Positions 24,430-32,336 of a stretch of 46,719 nt of DNA are shown one piece after another (position 1 is the first letter of the stretch; every line of letters begins with the position of its first letter). Under the pieces are notes generated by a model. That model was not told where the DNA came from. It saw only the letters and a program-made list of their open reading frames with translations, and did no database searches. A program made the position numbers and the translations under genes. The DNA is from JAYODW01 sp038116745 (lineage in GTDB: Bacteria; Pseudomonadota; Gammaproteobacteria; Ga0077536), in the NCBI GenBank assembly GCA_038116745.1, contig JAYODW010000037.1:1-46719 (forward strand), in the 5' to 3' direction.

Positions 24430-24838
24430 AGTGTCGGGCGGTAACGAAAAAATTTCCCCATACTCACTTGAACTCCACCCTGCTGCTCAATGGAGAAAAA
24501 GGTCTCGCGTGAAGTTGAGGTTCCCAAGGGCTGGTGCCCAACATTGCCCTGCCAATGGATGATGATGTTGCGGAGAACTTAGGCGAGTTGAAAATTATCC
24601 TGGAGCCAGTGTAGCACCCGGCATCAGCTGGAAAATTCATTCTTGAGGGGCGGCGAGTTTGTTCAACAGTACTTTGGCTGGGAGCTTCCTCTGATGCCTA
24701 CAGAGGCGGTAATACGCCAGGCCATACAATGGTGCTTGCGCGCGAAATCTCCCCTGACGTCCAGTCATGCGCGTAATGCCGGTCGTCATCCTGCTGCGCT
24801 CTGCGTTTCTTCAAATCGCAGCCAGTTTCCGCGACAGC
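24430..24838. other. Intergenic stretch with a possible gene remnant
   Basis: About 410 bases without a credible complete gene. On plus, 24528-24614 reads as an uninterrupted protein-like tail (GLVPNIALPMDDDVAENLG, then ELKIILEPV and TAG) preceded in frame by a stop 9 bases before it, so it may be the 3' end of a truncated gene. A further frame from 24643 looks like chance. The promoter of the glycosyltransferase should lie at the left edge. GC stays lower than in the flanking genes. Confidence 0.45.
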
Positions 24839-25354
24839 CTATCGCTGTTGCAGTTCGATTACCGGGATAACGCGTCCACCAGAGCGCGCCTGATATTCAG
24901 CAAAGACCGGCATCGCTGCGCAGATACTGGCGAACAGCGCGTCGCGTTCGGTGCCCGACGTGATCCGCGCCCGCGCAGCATAGGTCTCGCCGTCTTTTTC
25001 GACGGTAACTTCGGGATTAACGCGCAGGTTGTGAAACCAGGGCGGGTGGACCCGTGCGCCGCCCATGGAAGCGATGACCAGCAGCTTGCCGTCGACCGAA
25101 TGACAGGCCAGCGGGACCGGTCGCCTGAGGCCGGATTTTGCGCCGGTAGTTGAAAGGATCAGACAGGGCACGCCCTCAAGCTCCCCTGGGACGCGCCCGG
25201 CGTTGGCGCGGAAGGCGCGCATGAAGCGTTCATTGACTGCCCTGGTGACAGATGCATCTCCGTTCCAGCCGGCCGAGCCGGGTCCCTCGGCGCCGATCAG
25301 CTCAGCGGTGGCGGCCTGCAGGTCGGACCACTTCAGTTCATCTGCATCTGACAT
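24839..25354 (-). CDS. Deazaflavin (F420)-dependent nitroreductase-family protein (Ddn-like)
   Basis: A 171-aa split-barrel protein. LEGVPCLILSTTGAKSGLRRPVPLACHSVDGKLLVIASMGG followed by HPPWFHNLRVNPEVTVEKDGETYAARARI is the conserved core of the nitroreductase family of deazaflavin-dependent oxidoreductases (TIGR00026/Ddn). The GAKSG and HPPWFHNL residues form the expected F420-binding surface. Members use F420H2 to reduce quinones or nitro compounds; lipid-anchored forms exist, but no anchor is visible here. The start at 25354 follows a GGGGAGC sequence. It lies downstream of the second HyuB on the same strand, 40 bases away, and is likely its operon partner. Confidence 0.85.
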   Translation of the reverse strand: MSDADELKWSDLQAATAELIGAEGPGSAGWNGDASVTRAVNERFMRAFRANAGRVPGELEGVPCLILSTTGAKSGLRRPVPLACHSVDGKLLVIASMGGARVHPPWFHNLRVNPEVTVEKDGETYAARARITSGTERDALFASICAAMPVFAEYQARSGGRVIPVIELQQR

Positions 25355-25394
25355 TGTTCTGCTCCCCTCGGCGTCAGCGGCTCTTTGGGGCGCC

Positions 25395-27668
25395 TCAGCG
25401 CGCGTGAATATCGTGCAGCAACTCGTCCGTCGTCACGGCGATTTCATTATCGACCAGGGTCCCACAGCCGCGGCAGAAGAACTGCCGGAAAGCGACATCA
25501 TCGTCGATGAACAACGCGGGATCCCCGATCAGCGGATTCGATGCCGCGACCGGCTGGTCCTCCCGGATGCAGTGATCTTTGTAATTCTCACTAGCCGGCC
25601 CTAGATCGGCACTGCATTTGCCGCAGGCCCAGTAGGCGCCGGCGGCGTCCTGACGCACATCGAGGCAGCTCGAGGCCTGGTAGAGCAGTTTCCCGTCGCG
25701 CAGCGCAGGCGCACCGCCGTTAACCCGTCCGCGGCGGATTCGCTCGCGCTCTGCGGCGGTCGCTTCGCGATCGACTTTGCCCTCCGGGGTCAGAATCGCG
25801 CCGTAGATGGATCGCGCCGCAGCTGCGGTAATTGCGTAGTCCGCGAGGTCCTGCTCGATATCTTCGGCCGCGCGGTCGAACGGATCGCCGAAGCCGCCGC
25901 CGCCTGTCCAGCGCACCGCGTAGACATCCTCCGGATGCTGCAGGAAGTTCTCCTGGCGCAGCTGCAGGATCTCCTCGGTGCCGGTCAGTTCACGAGCGTC
26001 TTCGGGCATGGTGCTTGACTGGAAACGTTCGAAAACGTTGGTCGCCCGCAGAAACGTGTAGGCATTGGTCGTTGACGGGTAGCCGCCCATCATCCCGGGC
26101 GAAGTCGGGGTCGCGTTGCCCGAGGACAGGGTGTCCTGGGTGATCACCTCGGTGTTGTGCGGAATGAAGCAGGACTCAGCGGACAGCCCGCCCCGGTAGC
26201 GCCCGGCGCCGCCCGAGTCAGCCAGTTCCTTGCGGTACAGAAACAGGACCGGAAAGCTCTGCTCAGTGTGCTCGATGTTCGGCAGCTGGCAGATCGGTGT
26301 GCGTGACTGCCCGCCGGTATTGATCCCGTCGGCCATGGAGAACGCGCCGATGGCACCGCCGATGGGGTCAACCAGCAGATAGCCATAGCGTTCACCCCAC
26401 TGGTCTATGCCGCGGAAGAGGGTCGCTGGCCATTGGCTGGTGCCGCCGATACACATGATGTCGCGACGCAGCTCAGGGTCGGGATAGATCAGTTTGGAGA
26501 TGACGTTGTAGGCCGGGTAGAGCGATATCTCCATGGATTGAATGGGCGCCGTCGACACCGAGGCCGGAAAGTTGGCGCAGTTGAGCGTGCCGGGCGTCGG
26601 ATCGAATTCGACGTGTCTGAGTGCGCCGCCGCAGGCGAAGTACTGGTCCCAGCAGAGAAGCTCGTTGATGGCCACCATGATCGAACCTCGCCAGCCGGAG
26701 TAGGTCGCGTTCATCGCGCCTTCCTGCTCGGCAGACCCATCGTTGGTGAAGATGAGCTTGTGGCCTTCCTTACGCAGACCGAGCACCACACGGTGCGTGC
26801 GGCGATCGCCAGGACGGCAGGCTTCGATGTAGGTTCGGTCATACCACTCGCCGTCGGGCAGCCGCGCCATCTTGTCGAGATAGGCTTTCTCGGAGTTGTC
26901 GATGACCCGCTTCATGACGCCTTTGACGACCCTGGCCCCATAGCGTTTGATGAGTTCAATCACGCGATCCCGGGCAGTGGTGTTGCCGGCGACCTGCGCG
27001 CGGAAATCGAGCGCGACGAGTTGCGGCTTACGCGAGGCGCGCAGATAGACGGCCTCGATATCACGCCGTATCTCGTAGTTTTCGATGATCTTGAGGGGTG
27101 GCAGCATGAGACCCTCCTCGTACACCGATTCCGCCGAGGGACAGAAGCTGCCGGGCGTGATGCCGCCGATGTCGTATTGATGAAGGCAGTTCGTCACCCA
27201 GCAGAACAGCTCGCCTTCCCAGAACACCGGACACAGCAGCATGACATCCTGCTGGTGCGCAGCGCCGACCCAGGGGTCATTGGCGATGAACATATCTCCT
27301 TCGTTAATGCCCGGGTTGTCGCTGCGGAATTCGAGCGTCCACTTCACCTGGGTATCGGTGACCCCCGACATGTACTGCATGTACGGACCGAAATAGACGA
27401 ACTCCGCATCCTCGGTAAGGATCGAGGGATTGAGGTCGAGCGCGTACATCGCCACCGGGGAGCCGGACAGGCGCTGGATGGTCGCACCGTGCTCTTCGTT
27501 GATCTGCCAGAGGTTGTGGCGGATGACCTCGTAGGTGACCGGGTCGACCTCGTCGTCCCAGGAGCGGTGCAGTTTCAGCTTGTCCGCAATGCGCAGCACT
27601 TTTGGTGGCACATAGGGATTTTCGATGCCGTTGAAGTCGACATCGGTCATTTCACTGATGCGTGGCAT
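25395..27668 (-). CDS. HyuB-type subunit with fused acetone-carboxylase-gamma-like domain
   Basis: A 757-aa protein. Residues about 40-640 are a HyuB/AcxB-type subunit: DPVTYEVIRHNLWQINEEHGATIQRLSGSP, NDPWVGAAHQQDVMLLCPVFWEGELFCWVTN, ADSGGAGRYRGGLS and TGGGGFGDPFDRAAEDIEQDLADYAIT. The last 80 residues form a separate domain with C682xxC685 (ACGKCSADLG, then NYKDH) and C732xxC735 (FCRGCGTLVDNEIAV). That pattern resembles the zinc-binding gamma subunit of acetone carboxylase, normally a separate small protein. With the HyuA below it suggests an ATP-dependent ketone carboxylase or a related cyclase. It begins 11 bases after the HyuA stop. Confidence 0.85.
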   Translation of the reverse strand: MPRISEMTDVDFNGIENPYVPPKVLRIADKLKLHRSWDDEVDPVTYEVIRHNLWQINEEHGATIQRLSGSPVAMYALDLNPSILTEDAEFVYFGPYMQYMSGVTDTQVKWTLEFRSDNPGINEGDMFIANDPWVGAAHQQDVMLLCPVFWEGELFCWVTNCLHQYDIGGITPGSFCPSAESVYEEGLMLPPLKIIENYEIRRDIEAVYLRASRKPQLVALDFRAQVAGNTTARDRVIELIKRYGARVVKGVMKRVIDNSEKAYLDKMARLPDGEWYDRTYIEACRPGDRRTHRVVLGLRKEGHKLIFTNDGSAEQEGAMNATYSGWRGSIMVAINELLCWDQYFACGGALRHVEFDPTPGTLNCANFPASVSTAPIQSMEISLYPAYNVISKLIYPDPELRRDIMCIGGTSQWPATLFRGIDQWGERYGYLLVDPIGGAIGAFSMADGINTGGQSRTPICQLPNIEHTEQSFPVLFLYRKELADSGGAGRYRGGLSAESCFIPHNTEVITQDTLSSGNATPTSPGMMGGYPSTTNAYTFLRATNVFERFQSSTMPEDARELTGTEEILQLRQENFLQHPEDVYAVRWTGGGGFGDPFDRAAEDIEQDLADYAITAAAARSIYGAILTPEGKVDREATAAERERIRRGRVNGGAPALRDGKLLYQASSCLDVRQDAAGAYWACGKCSADLGPASENYKDHCIREDQPVAASNPLIGDPALFIDDDVAFRQFFCRGCGTLVDNEIAVTTDELLHDIHAR

Positions 27669-27679
27669 GGTGGCGTTCC

Positions 27680-29785
27680 TCAGATGCTGGGATCGATGAC
27701 GAAATTACCCAGCGCATCGACCGAGATGCGCTGGTCCGGATGAACCACCATGGAGGTGGTCGTGGTCTCCACCACGCAGGGGCCCTCGAGCGCGTTGCCC
27801 GGTACGAGCCTGTAGCCATCAAAAATAGGTGTCGCGGAGAGCTTTTTCCATTCTGCCCAGTAGATTTCCCGGGTGCCGGTCTGAGCGTCCGGTGCTATCT
27901 CCTGGCTCATCTGCGTCGCTGCAGCGAGCTCTGGTTTGCGGGAGACGGCGGAAGCGCGGCAGCGGAAGGTGACCATCTCCAGACGGGCGCCGCGCAACGC
28001 AGCACCGTGTCCGTACAGGCGCTCATAGCGTTCGACGAAGCGCTCACGCAGCTGCTCGAGCGCTGCGGCGTCGAGCACGCCGCTGTCGAGGTCGACTTCC
28101 ACTTCGTTGATCTGCCCGCGGTGGCGCATGTCGATGGAGAAGCGGAACTGGTGACTGCTTGCGTCGACGCCATCGTCGAGCAGGTGCGAGCGACCCTTGT
28201 CGCCGAGCTCGGCTAGGAGTGTGTTCACGCGCTCGAGGTCGAAGGGTGAAGACATGATGTTGACCTGCTCGTTGACGTGCAGGATGTCAGCCGATGCGGC
28301 ACCGAAAGCGCACCACACCGCCGCCGTATCGCCCTGGGGGACAATCACCTTGGAGACGCCAAGCTCGCGCGCCGCAATCCCCATGTGCACCGGCCCGGCG
28401 CCGCCGAAGGCGAATACCACGAATTCACGCGGGTCGAGGCCTTTCTGCACGGTGACCTTGCGGATCAGATCGGCCATCTGGAATTCGGCGATGGTCGCAA
28501 CACCACTTGCCAGCTCGTACAGGCTCATGCCGAGCTCGTCGGCCAGCTTCTGCAGCGCTGTCGCTGCGGCCTGTCGATCCAGCTGCATGCTGCCCCCGGC
28601 GAAGTTATCCGGATCCAGATACCCGAGCACGAGATCAGCGTCGGTCGTCGTCGGGACCTCTCCGCCTTTCCCGTAGCACACCGGACCCGGATCGGCGCCC
28701 GCACTGTCGGGGCCGACGCGCAGGGTGCGCGTCGCGCGGTCGATCCAGACCTTGCTGCCGCCGCCGGTGCCCAGCGTCTGCACGTCGACCTTGGGCAGGA
28801 AATACTCATACTGGTGCACCAGGCTTTTGTAGGAGACCACCGGCAGTCCGTTGTGGATCACGCCGACATCAAACGAGGTGCCACCGAGGTCGGTGGTGAT
28901 TACGTTCGGATAGCCCATCAGCTGCCCGAGGTAGACGGACCCGGTCACGCCTGCGACCGGTCCTGAATCAAGCGTCAGCAGCGGCGCCTCCTGGGCTTTG
29001 CGCACGGTGATTGTGCCGCCCGCGCACTGTGTGATCTGGAGCGGCGGCTGATAGCCCATGGTCTTGAGCTGGTCATCGAGCCGGGTGACATAGCCCACCG
29101 TGACCGGGCCGATGTAAGCGTTGAGCGCAACTGCGGTGGTGCGCTCGTACTCACCCCATTTGGGCGCGAGCTCGGACGAGCAGGTGACGTAGAGCTCCGG
29201 CGCGAGTTCCATGGCAATAGCCTTGATGCGCTGTTCATGGGCAGGCTCGAGGAAAGACCACAGGCAGCAGATCGCCAGCGCCTCACAACCGGCGTCGCGA
29301 AGCTCGATCACCGCCTGCCGCACTTCGTCCTCGTTCAGTTCCACGATGACCTTGCCAAAGCAGTCGACCCGCTCGGAGACACCACGGATCAGGCTCTTGG
29401 GAATCAGCGGTTCGGGTTTGCTGCTTTCCGGGATGTGCACGATGAGCTTGATGTCCTGGCCGGACAGCCCGCGGGAACCGCGCATGATGTGAATAACGTC
29501 GTTGTGGCCGCGGGTGGTGATGAGGCCGACTCGCGCGCCGCGCCGCTGGATGATGGTGTTGGTGCCTACGGTGGTGCCGTGAGCCAGAACGGAGATCCGG
29601 TCGAGCAGGTCTGAGGTTTCGAGATTGATTTTGGCTGCGGCTCGAGCAATGGCTTCGAGAACGCCAGCCGCGAAATTGCCCGGCGTGGACGGCGCTTTGG
29701 CGATAGTCAGCTGGCCGCTCTCGTCAATCAGGACACAGTCGGTAAACGTGCCCCCGATATCGAGGCCGCAAAGGTACGAGCTCAA
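27680..29785 (-). CDS. Second HyuA-type ATPase subunit
   Basis: A 701-aa actin-fold subunit: LCGLDIGGTFTDCVLIDESGQL at the start, LAHGTTVGTNTIIQRRGARVGLITTRGHNDV, LDSGPVAGVTGSVYLGQ, TTDLGGTSFDVGVIHNG, TLGTGGGSKVWIDRATRTLRVGPDSAGADPGPVCYG and the late QKGLDPREFVVFAFGGAGPVHMG. TTG at 29785 is the preferred start because AGGAG lies about 9 bases upstream and the protein then begins immediately before the phosphate loop; the longer frame would cross the divergent regulatory region. It pairs with the fused HyuB 11 bases downstream. It is about 27 residues longer than the other HyuA and close to acetone carboxylase beta in length. Confidence 0.88.
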   Translation of the reverse strand: MSSYLCGLDIGGTFTDCVLIDESGQLTIAKAPSTPGNFAAGVLEAIARAAAKINLETSDLLDRISVLAHGTTVGTNTIIQRRGARVGLITTRGHNDVIHIMRGSRGLSGQDIKLIVHIPESSKPEPLIPKSLIRGVSERVDCFGKVIVELNEDEVRQAVIELRDAGCEALAICCLWSFLEPAHEQRIKAIAMELAPELYVTCSSELAPKWGEYERTTAVALNAYIGPVTVGYVTRLDDQLKTMGYQPPLQITQCAGGTITVRKAQEAPLLTLDSGPVAGVTGSVYLGQLMGYPNVITTDLGGTSFDVGVIHNGLPVVSYKSLVHQYEYFLPKVDVQTLGTGGGSKVWIDRATRTLRVGPDSAGADPGPVCYGKGGEVPTTTDADLVLGYLDPDNFAGGSMQLDRQAAATALQKLADELGMSLYELASGVATIAEFQMADLIRKVTVQKGLDPREFVVFAFGGAGPVHMGIAARELGVSKVIVPQGDTAAVWCAFGAASADILHVNEQVNIMSSPFDLERVNTLLAELGDKGRSHLLDDGVDASSHQFRFSIDMRHRGQINEVEVDLDSGVLDAAALEQLRERFVERYERLYGHGAALRGARLEMVTFRCRASAVSRKPELAAATQMSQEIAPDAQTGTREIYWAEWKKLSATPIFDGYRLVPGNALEGPCVVETTTTSMVVHPDQRISVDALGNFVIDPSI

Positions 29786-29911
29786 TGCTACTCTCCTGCT
29801 GTATTGGCGTGCTGAATTACCCGGCGATACCCCGAAGTGCGGGCAGACAGACCCGCGGGTATCATCCGTGGCCGGCGGCACTTTGGACCCGCCGATGTTC
29901 TGATCGTTACA

Positions 29912-29929
29912 TTTGAACGGTCGTTCAAA
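29912..29929. promoter_or_regulatory. TetR-type operator palindrome
   Basis: TTTGAACGGTCGTTCAAA is a perfect inverted repeat with 8-base arms around GT. It sits 31 bases before the TetR-family start and about 125 bases upstream of the divergent hyuA start. TGAACG/CGTTCA arms are common in TetR operators. The position fits autorepression and control of the divergent hyu operon by the adjacent regulator. Confidence 0.75.
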
Positions 29930-29960
29930 AAAATATCGGATCAGCTATCCCGGTTCAAGC

Positions 29961-30614
29961 ATGGCCGAGCCTGCAGACAGCAGCGATAAGCGCACCACCC
30001 CCGAACGGATCCTGGATGCCGCAGAGCTGCTGTTTGCGGATTCCGGGTTTGATGCGGTGTCGTTGCGCATGATCACCCGGGAGGCGGGGGTCGAGCTGGC
30101 GCTCGCGAACTACCATTTCGGGTCCAAGCTCGAACTCTTTCGTGCCGTCGTGCGACGCCGCGCGGAGGAGCTCAATGCAGAGCGTCTGCAAGCGTTGCAG
30201 GGTCTGCCGTCGTCGGCCTCAGTCGAACAGCTGATCGGCGCTTTCACCGGACCTTTTCTTGAGCGCAGCCTGAACGGTGGGCGGGGCTGGAAAGCGTACG
30301 CCCGGGTGATCGCACAGACAGCAAACTCGCCGCGCTGGACGCAAGAGCTTATGACCAGCGAATTCGACCCAGTGGCGAATGAGTTCATTAATCGGGTGCG
30401 CAGATGCTACCCGAGCGCCTCGCGCGCGGACATTTTCTGGGGTTTCCATTTTCTACTCGGCGCGATGACCATCACGTTCGCCGAGACAGGGCGCATCGAT
30501 GCGCTGTCTGATGGACTGTGTGTGAGCGGAGATCTGGCCGCGATTCACGCGCGCATGCTGCCGTTTCTGGCAGCGGGCTTTGCCGCGCTCTGCGCCAGTG
30601 AAAGTCAGAAATGA
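29961..30614 (+). CDS. TetR/AcrR-family transcriptional regulator
   Basis: A 217-aa one-component repressor. The N-terminal helix-turn-helix is RTTPERILDAAELLFADSGFDAVSLRMITREAGVELALANYHFGSKLELFRAVVRRR, with the usual YHFGSK recognition-helix end. The C-terminal ligand domain (KAYARVIAQTANSPRWTQELM, DIFWGFHFLLGAMTITFAETGRID) resembles the CerR-type C-terminal family that senses small organic ligands. ATG 29961 is preferred; a longer frame from TTG 29913 would overlap the operator. No clear ribosome site precedes it. Being divergent from the second HyuA operon, it is the obvious candidate regulator of that operon. Confidence 0.88.
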   Translation: MAEPADSSDKRTTPERILDAAELLFADSGFDAVSLRMITREAGVELALANYHFGSKLELFRAVVRRRAEELNAERLQALQGLPSSASVEQLIGAFTGPFLERSLNGGRGWKAYARVIAQTANSPRWTQELMTSEFDPVANEFINRVRRCYPSASRADIFWGFHFLLGAMTITFAETGRIDALSDGLCVSGDLAAIHARMLPFLAAGFAALCASESQK

Positions 30615-30653
30615 ACGGCGCGAGCTCCCGGTGCCGGCCGCAGCGCTTCAGCG

Positions 30654-31394
30654 TTAAGCCACCCGGCGGTGCCGTGCGTAAATCTTGAGTCCAGGCTTGA
30701 GCGCGAAGCGCACGCGCACCACCTCCAAGTCATGCTGCGCAAGGAGCCGGGTGAGAGTGCCGCGGTTGAAGTAGTAGAGATGTTCTGACGGTTTGAACTC
30801 AGGCCAGGACTCCAGACGCCGCGGCACCCGCCAGTGACCGATGTCCGGCGTGCCCAGATCCAGTACTCCGTCAGGCGACAGAATCCGCTTCAGCTCCGCG
30901 ACGAAGGCATGCAGATCCGGCACGTGCTCGATCACGTCATAAGCTGAGATAACGTTGAACCAGGCGTCAGGGTAAGCCTGCTCATGCAGGAGTCCGGTGC
31001 TGACCGACGCCAGGCCAAGCGTCTCGCGGCCGTATTCGATGGCACTTTCTTCAAGATCCACTCCGTGTGCTTCAAAGCCGGCCTCCTCTGCGGCTTTGAC
31101 CACGAAGCCGGCAGAGCAGCCGACGTCGAGCCAGCGGCCGCCGAGCCGGTAGCGTTGCTGCAGCCGTTTCACGCGGCCACGCGCGCGCCTGAGCTTTTTG
31201 GTGGCTTTGCGTGTATAGCCCGCGCTGTAAGCGGCATCGTAGCCCTGGCGGATAGCGGTAAAGTCGGGCCGTGGATTAATCAGGGTCAGGCCGCAACCGG
31301 CGCAGCGCACGAAGGGTTCACCGGCTTTGTCGAAAAGGTGATTGAAGTCTTCCCCGCCGCAGACGGGGCAGGAAATCGTTTCCCAGGCGGTCAC
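30654..31394 (-). CDS. Zinc-finger-containing class I SAM methyltransferase
   Basis: A 246-aa protein. A small N-terminal zinc ribbon (CPVCGG at residues 9-14 and CAGCGL at 31-36) precedes a Rossmann methyltransferase domain with WLDVGCSAGFVVKAAEEAGFEAHGVDLEES as motif I and AYDVIEHVPDLHAFVAELKRILSPDG in the middle. The closing segment EHLYYFNRGTLTRLLAQHDLEVV is typical of the Methyltransf_12/23 type often found with sugar or lipid pathways. The substrate is unknown. It is divergent from the SAM hydrolase gene, with 119 bases between starts. Confidence 0.85.
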   Translation of the reverse strand: MTAWETISCPVCGGEDFNHLFDKAGEPFVRCAGCGLTLINPRPDFTAIRQGYDAAYSAGYTRKATKKLRRARGRVKRLQQRYRLGGRWLDVGCSAGFVVKAAEEAGFEAHGVDLEESAIEYGRETLGLASVSTGLLHEQAYPDAWFNVISAYDVIEHVPDLHAFVAELKRILSPDGVLDLGTPDIGHWRVPRRLESWPEFKPSEHLYYFNRGTLTRLLAQHDLEVVRVRFALKPGLKIYARHRRVA

Positions 31395-31513
31395 AGGTTC
31401 GCAGTTCTTGCCGGACCAGGCAGCTGGAGCCGGGTGCGCTTGCGCGGGCGCGGGGGACCACCGATGATTCCGGGCCAGTTTTGACGGATGCGGCGGGCGC
31501 GAACGGGGGGACG

Positions 31514-32320
31514 ATGAGCGAGCAATTTAAAGCCAGCGGAGTGGTGACCATCACTACCGACTTCGGCCATCGAGGGCCGTTTGTCGGCACCATGAAGGGC
31601 GTCATTCTGAATCGCTTCAGCGGTGCGGCAATAGTCGATCTGACCCACGAGGCCTACGTGCACTGGCCGGCGGAAGCCGGTTTCTGGATAGCGCGATCGT
31701 ATCACTACTTCCCACGCGGCTCGGTGCACCTTGCCGTAGTCGACCCGGGCGTTGGTACAGAGCGCAACGTGCTGCTTGCAGTCGGTGACGGCCATGTGTT
31801 CATGGCACCGGACAACGGCCTGCTGGCAGAGGTGATTGAAAAAACCGCCGCTGAAGTGCGTCATGTCGACGTTTCGACCATTGATGCTTTCCGCCTTCCG
31901 GATACCAGTGCGACCTTCCACGGGCGGGACATTTTTGCGCCGCTTGCGGCAGCGCTTGCCTCGGGTGAACTGGCGCCCGAACGCTGTGGCGCACCGACGG
32001 ACGATTACATTCCGTCGATTATCGAACCACCAGAGATGCGCAGTGGACAGGTCTGTGGGGTCGTTATCACTTCCGATCATTTTGGCAACCTGATCACCAA
32101 TATCGCGGCGGACGATTTCGCCGCTTTCGTCCAACCTGTGGTGCTCGCAGGCGGGCACGAGATCCCGCTGCTGAGGACCTATGGCGATGTGTCGCCGGGC
32201 GATCTGGTTGCGCTCACGAACTCATTCGGCGTGCTGGAAGTGGCACGTTCGGAGCAGAATGCGGCAGAGTTCCTGGGGCTGGGGCGCGGCGCCCCGGTGA
32301 GGGTCGCCGAGCGCGCCTGA
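31514..32320 (+). CDS. SAM hydroxide adenosyltransferase (SAM hydrolase, DUF62)
   Basis: A 268-aa enzyme splitting S-adenosylmethionine with water into adenosine and methionine. The N-terminal VVTITTDFGHRGPFVGTMKG is the family opening. The catalytic triad is visible as D77 and R84 in VVDPGVGTERNV and H136 in FHGRDIFAPLA; their spacing (7 and 59) equals that I recall for archaeal PH0463 (D68, R75, H127). Fluorinases and chlorinases of this fold lack that triad, so a halogenase role is unlikely. ATG 31514 follows a GGGGGG ribosome site; the ATG at 31481 is less likely. It probably serves to dispose of excess SAM. Confidence 0.88.
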   Translation: MSEQFKASGVVTITTDFGHRGPFVGTMKGVILNRFSGAAIVDLTHEAYVHWPAEAGFWIARSYHYFPRGSVHLAVVDPGVGTERNVLLAVGDGHVFMAPDNGLLAEVIEKTAAEVRHVDVSTIDAFRLPDTSATFHGRDIFAPLAAALASGELAPERCGAPTDDYIPSIIEPPEMRSGQVCGVVITSDHFGNLITNIAADDFAAFVQPVVLAGGHEIPLLRTYGDVSPGDLVALTNSFGVLEVARSEQNAAEFLGLGRGAPVRVAERA

Positions 32321-32336
32321 GCGCCACAGGCCCGGT

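Noticed and set aside
22909..24838. Insertion sequence or integron in the low-GC segment
   Set aside because: No transposase or integrase motif, terminal inverted repeats or target duplication could be found by eye.
26433..27743. A 436-codon plus-strand frame opposite the second HyuB
   Set aside because: No recognisable domain, and it lies fully antisense to a strongly supported protein.
31514..32320. SAM-dependent fluorinase or chlorinase
   Set aside because: The D77-R84-H136 triad with hydrolase spacing is present, which marks SAM hydroxide adenosyltransferases rather than halogenases.
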